Notes: a model not told the origin generated them from the sequence alone. A stretch of 64,000 bases of DNA from Phymorhynchus buccinoides (GCA_017654935.2 CM065712.1:21276541-21340540), one strand, 5' to 3'. Counted from the stretch's first letter, positions 43,626 to 54,691 are shown. A program made the numbers and translations.

Positions 43626-43857
43626 GGCTCCCAGGGACCCCCATTATTTGGGGGTCTATGAAGTACTACATTGTTTAATACAGGACCCTCTAAAAGAATG
43701 TGCAGGAGGTCCCAGGGATGCACTATGAAAATTCTTTTTTTAGCATTCGCAATGCCACTGGGACCCTCTATCCCGCCTCTAGGACCCTCTTATGCTGTAA
43801 GTGAAGGAGTACCTGGGACCCCTTGTTTTGCGGGACGATTGGGAGCCCAGTTCAAGT
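43626..43857 (+). mobile_element. Family C MITE, version 2
   Basis: GGCTCCCAGGGACCCCC to GATTGGGAGCCC. Its left end is better preserved than in the version 1 copy at 14945. Confidence 0.7.
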
Positions 43858-44381
43858 TCAAGAATGCTTTAAATTTAATATCTCCAAAAGAGAAATCCGG
43901 GTTAGGCTGCGCAACGACATGACAGAAATGCTGCATAACTGAAAGAACATTAATCAAACGTGTGAAACGAAATTATTCCAACTAAAATAATTGTTAAAAT
44001 TCATGGCATCAACTTAGAAATGTGCACATTTGAAACACACACACATGCGCGCGCGCAGACAGACAGACAGACAATGAGAGAGAGAATGCAAATGCGAGTG
44101 ATTTGTTCAGATAGGCCAAGGCCCCTTTTGAAGGGGTAGTGAACAAACATGGATCAAAAACCAAGTGTTGGGTGGAAGGGTGCAGGCATCAGAATTGTCG
44201 GGGAGATCTACGAAAGTGCAGATTGGCATATTGGAAGAAGCGCATTTTTGATTTTTTGGGGCGAAAGCGCGTCATTTTGTCATTCATAAGCGAGGAATTT
44301 TTTTTAGCATTGTAAGCAACAGTATTTCCAACCTTTACCCACCAATTTATGCCCCTTCCAACATTGACATACCTTTGAGTG

Positions 44382-45212
44382 TACAGCCTACAGGTAGATG
44401 GGTCTCAGATGAATAGATGTGGAGTGTAGACAGGTAGATGGGTCTAGATGGGTCTCAGATGAATAGATGTGGAGTGTACAGGTAGATGGGTCTCAGATGA
44501 ATAGATGTGGAGTGCCTACAGGTAGATGGGTCTCAGATGAATAGATGTGGAGTGCCTACAGGTAGATGGGTCTCAGATGAATAGATGTGGAGTGTACAGG
44601 TAGATGGGTCTCAGATGAATAGATGTGAAGTGCACAGGTAGATGGGTCTCAGATGAATAGATGTGGAGTGTACAGGTAGATGGGTCTCAGATGAATAGAT
44701 GTGGAGTGTACAGGTAGATGGGTCTCCGATGAATAGATGTGGAGTGTACAGGTAGATGGGTCTCCGATGAATAGATGTGGGTAGGTAGATGGGTCTCAGA
44801 TGAATAGATGTGGAGTGTACAGGTAGATGGGTCTCAGATGAATAGATGTGGAGTGCACAGGTAGATGGGTCTCAGATGAATAGATGTGAAGTGCACAGGT
44901 AGATGGGTCTCAGATGAATAGATGTGAAGTGAAGTGTACAGGTAGATAGATGTGAAGTGCACAGGTAGATGGGTCTCAGATGAATAGATGTGGAGTGCAC
45001 AGGTAGATGAATAGATTTGAGTGTACAGGTAGATGAATAAATTTGAGTGTACAGGTAGATGAATAGATTTGAGTGTACAGGTAGATGAATAGATGTTGAA
45101 TGTACAGGTAGATGTTGAGTGTACAGGTAGATGAATAGATTTGAGTGTGCAGGTAGATGAATAGATTTGAGTGTACAGGTAGATGAATAGATGTTGAGTG
45201 TACAGGTAGATG
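44382..45212. repeat. 30-40 bp array, version 2
   Basis: Counterpart of 15681-16401 but about 110 bp longer, with a different order of long and short units. The copy-number difference is real variation or misassembly. Confidence 0.9.
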
Positions 45213-45259
45213 AACCTCTGTGCCACTCTACACCTTAATATTATTACACTGATGTGCAG

Positions 45260-45349
45260 AAACGACCAGTGGCAAGGCGTAGCTGGAGCGCCCCCTACGG
45301 ACCAAGGAACAGTGCGAAGACGCCCTGACCAACAAGGACAGGTCTTTCT
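45260..45349 (+). pseudogene. ESPL1: Separase exon 6, version 2, with two insertions
   Basis: Compared with 16447-16530 there are 4 extra bases after CCCCCTA and 2 extra before GTCTTTCT. The frame is shifted between them and restored after, with no stop, so residues of the KEQCEDALTNKD stretch are replaced and two are added. The borders are intact. Confidence 0.8.
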
Positions 45350-45393
45350 GTGAGTGGCACCAGGTGGTGTTGTATTTTTGCACGTTGCGTTTC

Positions 45394-46560
45394 ACCCCTT
45401 GACTGCCACTGACGTATCGCGTACTGACGTCATGACATCACTGATGACAGACCTGTTTACTCTATACTCTTTTTCGAGTAGTATTCTACTCAATTTGGAC
45501 CTCTACTACTCTTCAAATGACTGAAAATAATGCTCTTTAATTCTTGATTACTACTCATTTTCAGTGAACATTTATTTGATGGTTTAATGAATAAAACTGT
45601 GCCACTCTACACATTTTACACCAAAACTACTCATTTCAGCTATCCAGACTACTCAAGACTTGTGTGTAGGGGGTAAACAGGTTTGGACCCTGTGATGATG
45701 ACGTCATCGGATTACTGAAGATGACATAACTGATACAGAATTGTTTACTCTAATGTGGCACGGGTGGTATTCTTTCATTGTCTACTGCTCTTCAGCCTTG
45801 GGAATTGTGGGCCCATTACTCATTTTCCGACTTCAGAGAACATTGTTTGAGGGTTTAAACAAGAAACTTTTGTGGTTACTCCGAAATACAACATTGCTCA
45901 GCTATCCAGACCTGTTAAGCACTGAGCAAATGTTGGAAACAGGTCTGTGATGAACGTCAGTGTGACGAACAGGATAACTGATAACATCTGTGTTTTGCTC
46001 TGCTGCAGTGATGTATTCCCCGAAAGTTTCCCCGAAGTTTTTCTTCGATTTCAGACAGTTCAATGTCAATTATCGGCGCAGATGCGTCATGCTGCCGTTA
46101 AATGCGCCTAACTAACAAAGAACAAAAAGGCCCACAAGCGATTTGGGGCGTTTTGAACTCTTTTTGTTTGTATCTTGGAAGTTTAAATCATCATTTACAA
46201 GGCTTCGGTTAACTGTCTTAGAGATGACGGGGTCTAGCATAGTAACTGTCAGTTCTGGGTCGAGAGAGTGTATCTTTCTAGGAAGTTGCCTCCCCCTGAA
46301 TCGTCCGACGGGGAAAATATTTGTACCCCTGTACCCCTGCCATGGACCATGGGTCCCTGGACCCCCAGCCTTTCAGTAAGTTCTCTTTGCGCGGCGAGTT
46401 GCTCACCCATTCTGTACAGTCAGCGAGCGTGTGCGTTATATCCCCAGACCATTTTGGCCAGGTAGGAAAGTTTTCTATCAGTTGTCTTTTCACATGTCAC
46501 GATTTGCACTAATGATTTTTTTTCTTTGACTTAATTTTTAGTCCGGCAGTCAAGGGGTTT
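45394..46560 (-). mobile_element. TTAA element with hAT-like insert, version 2
   Basis: Counterpart of 16566-17558: CACCCCTTGACTGCC to GGCAGTCAAGGGGTTTA, with the CAGACCTGTTTACTC insert from 45451. It contains extra material including a second TTGTTTACTCTAATG-like end (45744) and a family F fragment near 46000-46130. Confidence 0.55.
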
Positions 46561-46839
46561 ATTAAGAATGTTATATATATTGTTCGCGCACACCCTAGTG
46601 GAATGCTGGTTTCGGATTCTGCGACTGGTGGTTGAACAAGTAGGCATGTGTGGCTGCGAAGTGGGACTCGGAACCTGATCGGCGTGGGAGTAACGCCACT
46701 GTGTGGCCCATGAAGATGGGACAGCCAAAAATTTGTAAAAAAAATGTATATATTGATTTTGATCCTGTTTTCGTTCTATTTTTCACACATTAAACTCGAA
46801 AGAAAGGACCAGGCCCGGATGTAGAATCCCATGCGCTTA

Positions 46840-47575
46840 TTTCTTATATAAGTGCATGGGATTTCCATACGAAACCTGTGGATTGCGGTTTCTGCGCTCA
46901 GACGTTGTCCTGCGGTCACCGGTCAGTACCAATGCAGGATTTTTCTTTTCTTTCGTTTGAGGTTTCCATAATCGGAATGGTTTGCTGTACGCAGCGGGGA
47001 CGAAACTTGATATAAAAACGAGGTACATTCTACTTTTGTGCATTGGGTTTTCCAACGAGACTTGAGGAATTGCGGTTTCTTATATAATTGTGCGAGAGTG
47101 CAGGTGTCCATATACTCGAAACTTCCTGAGGAATTGCGGTTTCTTATATAAGTGCATTGAGGTTTTCCATATGAAACTTGAGGATTGCCGGGTTCTTATA
47201 TAAGTGCATGAGGTTTCCATAAGAAACTTGAGGATTGCGGTTAATCTTATATATCTGCATGTGGTTTCCATACGAAACTTGGAGGGATTGCGGTTGGCAA
47301 ACAAACAAACAACCACATATAAGTGCTCTGGGTTTCTCATACGAAACTTGAGGATATGCGGTTCGTCTTATATAAGTGACATGGGGTTTTCCATACGAAA
47401 CATGGTGTGCAGGGATTGCAGTTTCTTATATAATGTGCATGGGAGTTGAGCGCATAAGCAAACTTTGGCAGGATTGCGGAAACAACAACAATATGGAAGT
47501 GCTATGGGTTTCCATACGAACCTTGAGGATTGTGCGTTTTTCATATCATTAAGTGCATGGGTTTTCGCATACTAA
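46840..47575. repeat. 49-bp array, version 2, short and scrambled
   Basis: Units (CTTGAGGATTGCGGTTTC, TATAAGTGCATG) are recognisable but interrupted by insertions such as GGCAAACAAACAAACAAC and CGGAAACAACAACAATATGG. There are about 12-14 units against about 30 in version 1. Confidence 0.8.
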
Positions 47576-47689
47576 ATTGCCCTTTGAAAGGCTAATGTCA
47601 AACCAGTCGATAAAAGTGTCAACCAGTGATGGATTGAACTCTTCGTAAAGTACCATTATTCATCATACTTTTCAAGATGTCATTAGGCG

Positions 47690-48252
47690 TTGCTGTGCAT
47701 AAGGTGATTAGGGCAATTTTTTTGAAAAAATAATTAAAAAGGCGCCATCATTTATAAGGCGAAGTACACTGCTTTGCAAAGAAAGTCGAAGTTTGAAGCC
47801 GGCGACACGCCCTGTAGAAGTTTACCAACCCCGATTACTGCTGTCATAAACGAGAGTTGGCTCCCTTCTCAAATAATCAAACATGTCGGTGTTTTTGCAA
47901 CTTCCGGTTGTTGTGTTTGGACTTTTCTTCACGAAAAATGATAGAATTATGCCTGTTTTAAGCTCTACAACAATGCTTTTTACACCCAGTGAAGGGTTAT
48001 GGCATCTGTTGGACATGTATCTTGGATGATGATAGGGATTTTGAAGCATTTTAAGTGTGAGTATTCGTCGTATTGGCGACTCGTTACCACTTTTGATGTT
48101 GTGACTCACAGTAGACTGTACTGAGTATGGCAATCGTTGCTTCTCTCTTCTCACAATTTTGTTCACTAATAGGGTGCCCTCGTTTATATTAGGCTCATAG
48201 GTCAAATTTGAGAGAAAAAAATATCGCCTTATATTGTCCGAAATACTACGGT
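47690..48252 (-). mobile_element. Family E element, version 2
   Basis: Counterpart of 20541-21112, ending TTGTCCGAAATACTACGGTA. Confidence 0.6.
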
Positions 48253-48340
48253 AATGGCTATTATTACAACATTATCCAGTGTGTCTCTCTCCTCCCTCCC
48301 TCTCTCTCTGTCTGTCTCACTCTCTAACTGTGCCCCACAG

Positions 48341-48507
48341 TTACTGTGTGTGTGTGGCAACGGGTCCAAGTACTTCCCCCTGGAGGACCTGCTGAAGACG
48401 CGGTGTCGCGCGGTGCCCCTGCTCTTCGGCTGCTCCAGCGGCCACCTGGACGTCCACCAACACCTGGACCCCGATGGATACTTCTACAGCTATCTGCTGG
48501 CCGGGAG
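48341..48507 (+). pseudogene. ESPL1: Separase exon 7, version 2, catalytic His lost
   Basis: After TACTGT, version 1 has GGGCAC (Gly-His) and this copy has GTGTGTGT (48348-48355). The change removes the catalytic His codon and shifts the frame by two. The rest of the exon, including the TGC of the catalytic Cys (48431-48433), is otherwise the version 1 sequence but out of frame. The exon borders are intact. Confidence 0.85.
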
Positions 48508-48514
48508 GTGAGGG

Positions 48515-49640
48515 CCAGGCTCCCAGGGAGTTTCACTAAAATTGTACAGGAACCTCTAAAAGAATGTGCAATTAGGGGTCCCAGGGATGCACTAGAAAAA
48601 ATTCTTGTTAGCATTCGCTATGCCACTGGGACCCTCCATCCCGCCTCTAGGACCCTCTATTCTGTAAGTGAAGGAGTCCCTGGGACCCCTTGTTTTGCGG
48701 GACGATTGGGAGCCCTGGAGGGGCTGGATGCTAGAAATACTAGGAAGGGGGGTTGCAGGATGATGTGTGTTGTGTGAGGGAGGGGGTGGAGTCTGAGGTA
48801 AAGAGTCAGTCAATAGAATACTGGACCCCGATGGATACTTCTACAGCTATCTGCTGGCCGGGAGGTGAGGGAGGGGGTGGAGTCTGAGGTAAAGAGTCAG
48901 TCAATAGAATACTGGCCACCTGGACCCCGATTGATACTTATACAGCTGTCTACTGGCCGGGAGGTGAGGGCAGGGCTCCCAGGGACCCCCATTTGGGGGT
49001 CTATGAAGTACTAACATTCTACAGGACTCCTCTAAAAGAATGTGCAGGGGATCCCAGGGATGCACTAGAAAAATTCATTGTTAGCGTTCGCAATGCCACT
49101 GGGACCCTCTATCCAGCCTCTAGGACCCTCTATTCTGTAAGTGAGGGAGTCCCTGGGACCCCTTGTTTTGCAGGACAATTGGGAGCCCTGGAGGGGCTGG
49201 ATTCTAGGAAATCTCGGGGGGGTTGCAGGATGTGTGGGGGGTGGAGTCTGAGGTAAAGAGTCAGTCAATAGAATACGGGCCCACCAACACCTGGACCCCG
49301 ATGGATACTTCTACAGCTATCTGCTGGCCGGGAGGTGAGGGCAGGGGGTGGAGTCTGAGGTAAAGAGTCAGTCAATAGAATACTGGCCACCTGGACCCCG
49401 ATTGATACTTATACAGCTACAGCTACTGTCCGGAAGGTGAGGGAGGGGGGGTGGCTGGTAGGGGGGGGGGGGGTGTCTGAGTTAAAGAGTCAGTCAATAG
49501 AATACTGGACCCCGATGGATACTTCTACAGCTACCTACTGGCCGGAAGGTGAGGGAGGGGGTGGGGTCTGAGGTGCAATAAAGAGTCCGATGGATTACTT
49601 ACAGTACAGAGCTTCTATCTACTGGCCCGGAGGTGAGGGT
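48515..49640 (+). repeat. Exon 7 tail array and family C MITEs, version 2
   Basis: Exon-tail copies with donors start at about 48821, 48919, 49281, 49391, 49507 and 49590, one more than in version 1. Family C MITEs lie at about 48519-48720 and 48970-49190. The copy at 49281 begins further upstream in the exon (CCACCAACACCTGGACCCC) than the others. Confidence 0.8.
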
Positions 49641-49739
49641 GTGGGGGGGGGGGGGGGGGGGGTCTGAGGTAAGAGTCAGTCAAATAGAATACTGGCCACC
49701 AGCACCTGGGATCGGCTCTTAAATACTCCAGTTGCTTGC

Positions 49740-49992
49740 CTTTAACCCTTTCACCGCCAATGTCGCATTTATGCACCACAATGATTTAACACCCACGTCA
49801 CTAAAAGGCATCACATCAGGGCCTGTTATCCGAAGACCCTGTTTTCTTAACTTTGAGAGGTAAGAATAGGCCATGTTGTGCATGTCACAGAGGAATTTGC
49901 AATATTGCAGATATTTTTTTTTTCTCTACCCAGTTAAGTTTAATGGCAATATTTTTGCAACTGAAGAATGTCTGGCGGCGAAAGGGTTAAAG
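49740..49992 (-). mobile_element. Family A MITE, version 2
   Basis: TTAACCCTTTCACCGCCAA to GGCGGCGAAAGGGTTAA, TTAA both sides; counterpart of 22485-22737. Confidence 0.85.
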
Positions 49993-50056
49993 CCTCGAGG
50001 GGTTTCAATTCAATATAATAACAAATTAAATTAAATTCCCGTTTTTCCGTGTGCAG

Positions 50057-50307
50057 CCCCTGTGTCCTGGGCAACCTGTGGGACGTGACGGATCGCGACA
50101 TCGACGTCTTCGGCATGGAGCTCTTCTCCCTGTGGGATGACAGCCCACCACCACCACGACTCAGACAACAAGAACCACAACGCTCCCCGCCCCACGCTGG
50201 CCTCCCTTGTCCCGCAGGCGCGGGGCGTCTGCCGCATGCCGCTGCTGAACGGTGGCGCCCCCGTGCTCTACGGCCTTCCCGTGCCCCTGGCTCGACCAGT
50301 CGGATGA
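50057..50307 (+). pseudogene. ESPL1: Separase exon 8, version 2, frameshifted
   Basis: PCVLGNLWDVTDRDIDVFGM is intact, but an extra G in CTGTGGGATGAC shifts the frame after FSLW. A 9-bp loss (TCCCACGCT) follows. The original C-terminal frame and stop remain downstream but are out of register. Confidence 0.85.
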
Positions 50308-50394
50308 GAGGGCGGGTTTTGTGTGGGTAGATGACCGATGAGATGAGGGAACGCTTGGGGCTTGGAATGATACCGTATTTTTCGGACTATGAAG

Positions 50395-52345
50395 CAGACC
50401 TGTTTACTATGTTGCCGTAATTTTTTAACGAAGCAAAACTAATTACAGCAACGGGGTGAAATATGATTTTGCTGTAATTTTTACGAAGCAAAACTCAAAT
50501 TACGATGCTTATGGCAATGGGGGTGGTTAATTAGTACGATTTTTTGCGTAATTTTTACGAAAGAAAACTCAAATTACGATAATTACGGCGACAGAAAAAC
50601 TAAAATGGGGGGGAGGGGGAACCACCACTACAGTTGTGTCGGCAAGCGATGCTTTTGAAACAATGCGGTGAAAAGTCATTCCGGTTCCCAGCATACAACG
50701 CACGTCAGTTTCTTTTCATTCTGTTTCAAGATGGCGTCAAAGCGACCGCGTGGTGAGAGTTCTAGGTCAAATGATCCAAAATCTGATGGAAAGACACCAA
50801 AGAAAAGGCCAATACATGGTTTAAAAAATGTTGTTTTTAAAGGTCTCCCAGTGCACTGTTGCTTACATATAATTGTGTCATTACAAACAGTTTAACAATC
50901 GGGTTTGGTGAAGAAAAAGAATCGGCCGTGCGTTTTAGGGTTTTTTTTTCAAAATTACCATTTTTTGTTTCAGAAATTACAAATTTGCACAGTCTCTTCT
51001 GCTTATAATGCGACTGATGAAATAGTAAGCAAATCTGTATTGTTAAAAAATCGAGACTTTCCTCTGTCGTCAGTAGGGGGGCTTAGTAGGTGGTGTCCTG
51101 AACAGGCTCCACTGATGTGACTCAGCAGCAGTGCAGTGTCTCCTCGGTTGGTTGCCTCCTGACGGCCTAACATAGATTCGCTCCCCTTGGACTGCTGGTC
51201 TCGGATTCTGAGACCTGAACAAGCTGGGGTGTGGCTGCGAATTGGGGTTCGAAATGAGCGGCATGAGAGCAACACCACTGTACAGCCCAGAAGATGGGGC
51301 AGACAAGTTTTGTTTTTGTTTTTAAATATATATTATTATAAGGCGCACCCCCCAAATTTGACTCAAAATTCAGATTTTGTTGCTCTATTGCCTTACTGTA
51401 GACAGTGTAGTATATTTAATATTATCAGTCACATTATAAGGCACAGGGGTCTCAGTCTGATGAAAATGGTGTTTTACGTCCTCTCGGTCACAGACACATG
51501 TGGGACATTTGTAAATACAAAGATGGTGGGAACAATAGTGGCTGCAATGCCCATAGGCAGTGCGACACCAATAAAGTCCCGAGTTTTTTTTAGCGCCTAT
51601 TATAGATAGGTGTAGCGGTAACCACGCCTCGGATAAACCTCATCGGCTATGGTGCCGCCACTGTGTCTGTTTTGAATAAACTCCACTGAAGGAAGTTCTT
51701 GAGGGTCTCAGTCTCGGGAAAAAAGTATCGCCTTATGGTCCATAAAATATGGTAGTGTGTTGGGTATTTATGTGATTTGGGTATATATGGGACTATCACT
51801 ACCGTGCTTTCCTGACTATAAGGCAACACTTTTTCTTCACAGACTGAGAAACCCCTGCGCCTTCTAATATGACTACTAAAATAGTAAGAACATCTGACAA
51901 CAAAATCTGAATTTTGTGGACAATAGACAATTTTCGGGGGAAAAAATAGGGGAGAGCACTTCGTGAAAATTAGAGTTGAGTTTACCTCCATTACTCGGTC
52001 AAACCAAACCACAGCAACAATGGCGTCGAAGCTTGAAACCGCAGGATGCGAGTCAGCGACTGGCAAACATTTTTTGGGGAAAACTAGGGGTGGCCAGTGG
52101 CCACAAACTGATAAAACTTGCAAAATGTGACGTAAAAAAAATATAAATGACATAAATTTTTAGAATGACGCACGGTGTTCTAAAGTGCTGTATGTCTGCT
52201 CAAACACACGAGTCGATAGACTACGAGAGCTGATGGTAGAGTGACTTCCCCTGTTTGACCGATTGAATTGGGCAAGATCACTCCCACACACCATGAAAAT
52301 TACTCCCCTTAATTATTTCCGAACAATTCCTATTTGGCTGGGTGC
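50395..52345. repeat. Version 2 of the repeats after the separase stop
   Basis: In order: the hAT-like element (50397-51005), family H (51068-51303), the retroposon related to 59018 (51455-51700) and the reversed CAGGCATCAGA element (51880-52345). The tRNA-SINE present at 24645-24868 in version 1 is missing here, between CGCCTTCTAATATGACTACT and AAATAGTAAGAACATC (51860-51895). Confidence 0.7.
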
Positions 52346-52459
52346 GCCTTATGATCGCAGGTAGTAAATAAGGTAGTAACAAAATCTGAATTTTGTGTAT
52401 TTTGTGCGCCTTATAGTCCGAAAAATGTGGTACTTTTTTTTAACTTATTTGATGAATAA

Positions 52460-52820
52460 TTAACCCCTTGACTGCCAGAGAAAATTAAAGGGGAAAAAAT
52501 CATTGTACAAATCATGCTATTGTAGTGACTGATATTAGGATTAATATCAGGGACCGGGTTGTCGGCCTGGATAGCTCAGTTGTTAGAGCGCCCGTCTGGT
52601 TTTCGGGAGGTCTCGGGTTCGACTCCCGGTCCGGCTAACATTTCCCCCACACAAAATTACAACACTATGAAAAAGACAACTGATAGAGCCAATCTGGCAA
52701 AATGGTCTGGGGGTATCACTCGCTTGACTGTGCAACAGCCAGCATATCAGGGTTATTCCTCTTCATCTGATGACATCATCAGGTCAGTACGTGATACGTT
52801 GGTGGCAGTCAAGGGGTTAA
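52460..52820 (+). mobile_element. TTAA element with perfect CCCCTTGACTGCC ends
   Basis: TTAACCCCTTGACTGCC at the left and GGCAGTCAAGGGGTTAA at the right are perfect inverted copies, each with TTAA. The interior holds a tRNA-like sequence. Relatives: 16566-17558 (no tRNA-like core) and 25645-25990. Confidence 0.85.
52564..52636 (+). tRNA. tRNA-like sequence (SINE head or tRNA pseudogene)
   Basis: TAGCTCAGTTGTTAGAGCG matches a tRNA D-arm/A box and GGTTCGACTCC a T-arm/B box. The acceptor arms CCTGGA and TCCGG pair with one wobble. The anticodon arm CCCGT-CTGGTTT-TCGGG has a 4-bp stem and would place GGT (Thr) in the loop. Imperfect stems and its place inside a MITE make a working tRNA gene unlikely. 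The damaged partner is at 25757-25835. Confidence 0.55.
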
Positions 52821-53012
52821 AAACTATGCAAACTTGGGCTAAGATGTAGTTTAGCCAACTCGCTTGGCCAAATCTCGCGGCGCTAGAAGGTTTGTGATGC
52901 ACGCCAAGTTGGTTTATCAACACGCACCGAAGTGAAGAGAATTTCTGAAAATGATGTTATTCCAGCAGGCTAGAATTTGTTTTATAGCAGAGATTACAGG
53001 GTACAGCTGAGG
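52821..53012. other. Unassigned sequence
   Basis: Sequence between two mobile elements; no gene visible. Confidence 0.4.
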
Positions 53013-53438
53013 GTACATTCCAGATCTGTTTACTCTACTCTTTTCAAGTAGTAGATCTCTACTATTCAAACTTGAAAATAGTGCTCTTTAATTCTTGATT
53101 GCTACTCATTTTCAGTGAATATTGTTTCGATGGTTTAATGAATAAAACTACACAATCTATTCCAACCATACTGACCAACACTCAAAGCAATAGCATGTAC
53201 TTTTACTCAACCTGGAACCCATACCATAGTACATAGAAAAACGAAAGTAGCAAAGGGACGCTACTCCTCGTCATCCGGAAGTAGGAGTTATCCCCCTACA
53301 TCCGGGGGCGCGGTCATTTGACCTGCCAATGTCATTCTTTTCGGGTAGTATTCTACTCAATTTGGACCTCTACTACTCTTCAAAATTGAAAATAATGCTC
53401 TAATTCTTGATTACTACTCATTTTCATTGTTTGATGGT

Positions 53439-54153
53439 TTAACCCTTTCGCCACCAGCCATTTTTCCGCAAAGAAATTCCATTAAACTTACCTGGGTAGA
53501 GAAAAAAAATCATCTGCAATATTGGGGATTCCTCTATGACATGTATAGCGTAAGGCCTATCCTTACCTCCCAAAAATTAACTCATTCCATGCTGGCCAGT
53601 TGCTTCCCTTTGCAAGCGTTCTGTACTGGCCGATTTGCATAGGTTGCAAAAAAATTATTTTCTAAATAATGGTAACAGATACAAACGTGACATTTAGGCA
53701 ATATGTACACAATATACAGTACTAACACCTGCAACAGTTTCAAAGCATCCACTTGATTAGTTTTGATTTGTGATATTTTAAAATAAATGCATGTTTTGTC
53801 AAGCCAGGCACACTCATAATAGCGAAAATATAATTTTAAGGTCCCAAAATAACCGGCAGCCAGCCAATCAGTGTCAGAGGCATGAATGAAACGTAGTAGT
53901 AGCCCTCTGAGCCACTTTGAAGCACGCATGACTGTTAACCTATGAACTATGAATTTTTAAAGTTCACATGCGATATCCCGTTACCTTAGTAACGAGGCGT
54001 TGTGCGCATGCCCTGCGACGAGAGCGCAGGTTAGTATAGAAAGAGTTTAAACAACAGGGTCTTTGAATAACAGACCCTGGTTTGAGGCCTTTTCGTGACA
54101 TGGGTGTTAAATCATTGTGGTGCTAAAACGCGACATTGGCAGTGAAAGGGTTC
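53439..54153 (+). mobile_element. Family A MITE split by another TTAA element
   Basis: TTAACCCTTTCGCCACCAGCC at the left and GGCAGTGAAAGGGTT at the right. The family A body breaks at CTCCCAAAAATTAA (53580) and resumes at ACAACAGGGTCTTTGAATAA (54051), exactly as the uninterrupted copies read across a single TTAA. Confidence 0.85.
53577..54050. mobile_element. TTAA element with CTCATTCCATGCTGGCC-like ends
   Basis: TTAA on both sides (53577-53580, 54047-54050). The ends CTCATTCCATGCTGGCC and, reversed, CTCTTTCTATACTAACC match at about 12 of 17 positions. 474 bp, no coding frame. Removing it with one TTAA restores the family A sequence, so this is a clean piggyBac-like insertion of a second family. 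Confidence 0.8.
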
Positions 54154-54448
54154 ATGAATAAAAAAACACATGTTGCACCCAAACTACTCATTTCAGCTCT
54201 CCAGACTACTCGAGACTTGTGTCGGGGGTAAACAGGTCTGGTACATTCCCACTCTCCTGGCCAAAGGGATTTGAGGACAGCTGGTGCTGGGGAAGGTCCC
54301 CAAAGGCCAACCCCAGTCTTCCACACACAAAACAAAACCCCAAAAATGTGACAATGATTTTCCATTACTGTAGAAAACCGTCTATTGTACATGTACAGCT
54401 CTCATGTTAGTGTTGGCCCCTACTGCCGCCTAATGCCAACCGATGATA

Positions 54449-54577
54449 TTAAAGACCCACCACGTCACGTGTCAAAACCATGGTTTTCACGTGTTTTCCC
54501 CTCTTATAGCTGGTAAGAAATCTTAAGAAATCTTCCTAGTGTAAGAGGGAATGTGACACGTGACGTCGCGGGGTCTT
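54449..54577. mobile_element. Family B palindromic TTAA MITE
   Basis: TTAAAGACCCACCACGTCAC to GACGTCGCGGGGTCTTGA. The two halves are inverted copies (TCACGTGTCA ... TGACACGTGA), so the 129-bp element can fold on itself. Near-twin: 62623-62752. Confidence 0.75.
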
Positions 54578-54691
54578 GAGCAAAGGGCCGAGTGAGGGAG
54601 GAATAATATGGGTGGGTGTAAACAGACCTAAAGGTTTTGAATGTAGACGTGGGATTTGGGCTCACGAATAGGTAGGTATGTGTGTGAGCTT

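Larger units (their letters stand above)
28287..52800 (+). repeat. Second version of positions 1-25990 (direct copy)
   Basis: The order and orientation of all exons, arrays and elements match version 1. Blocks at about 32840-34590, 35440-36115, 37240-42500 and 43440-44380 are nearly identical to it. Blocks at about 28287-32830, 34590-35400, 36115-37120, 42540-43130 and 45240-48340 are rich in one-base indels or rearranged. The end of version 1 before the gap matches about 52760-52790. See the findings for interpretation. Confidence 0.9.
53021..54240 (+). mobile_element. hAT-like element with 8-bp target duplication, nested host
   Basis: The left end is CAGATCTGTTTACTCTACTC and the right end GGGTAAACAGGTCTG. 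GTACATTC directly precedes (53013-53020) and directly follows (54241-54248), a perfect 8-bp duplication as made by hAT transposases. There is a second internal CTACTCAATTTGGACC segment. A family A MITE (53439-54153) lies inside and itself contains another TTAA element. Confidence 0.85.
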
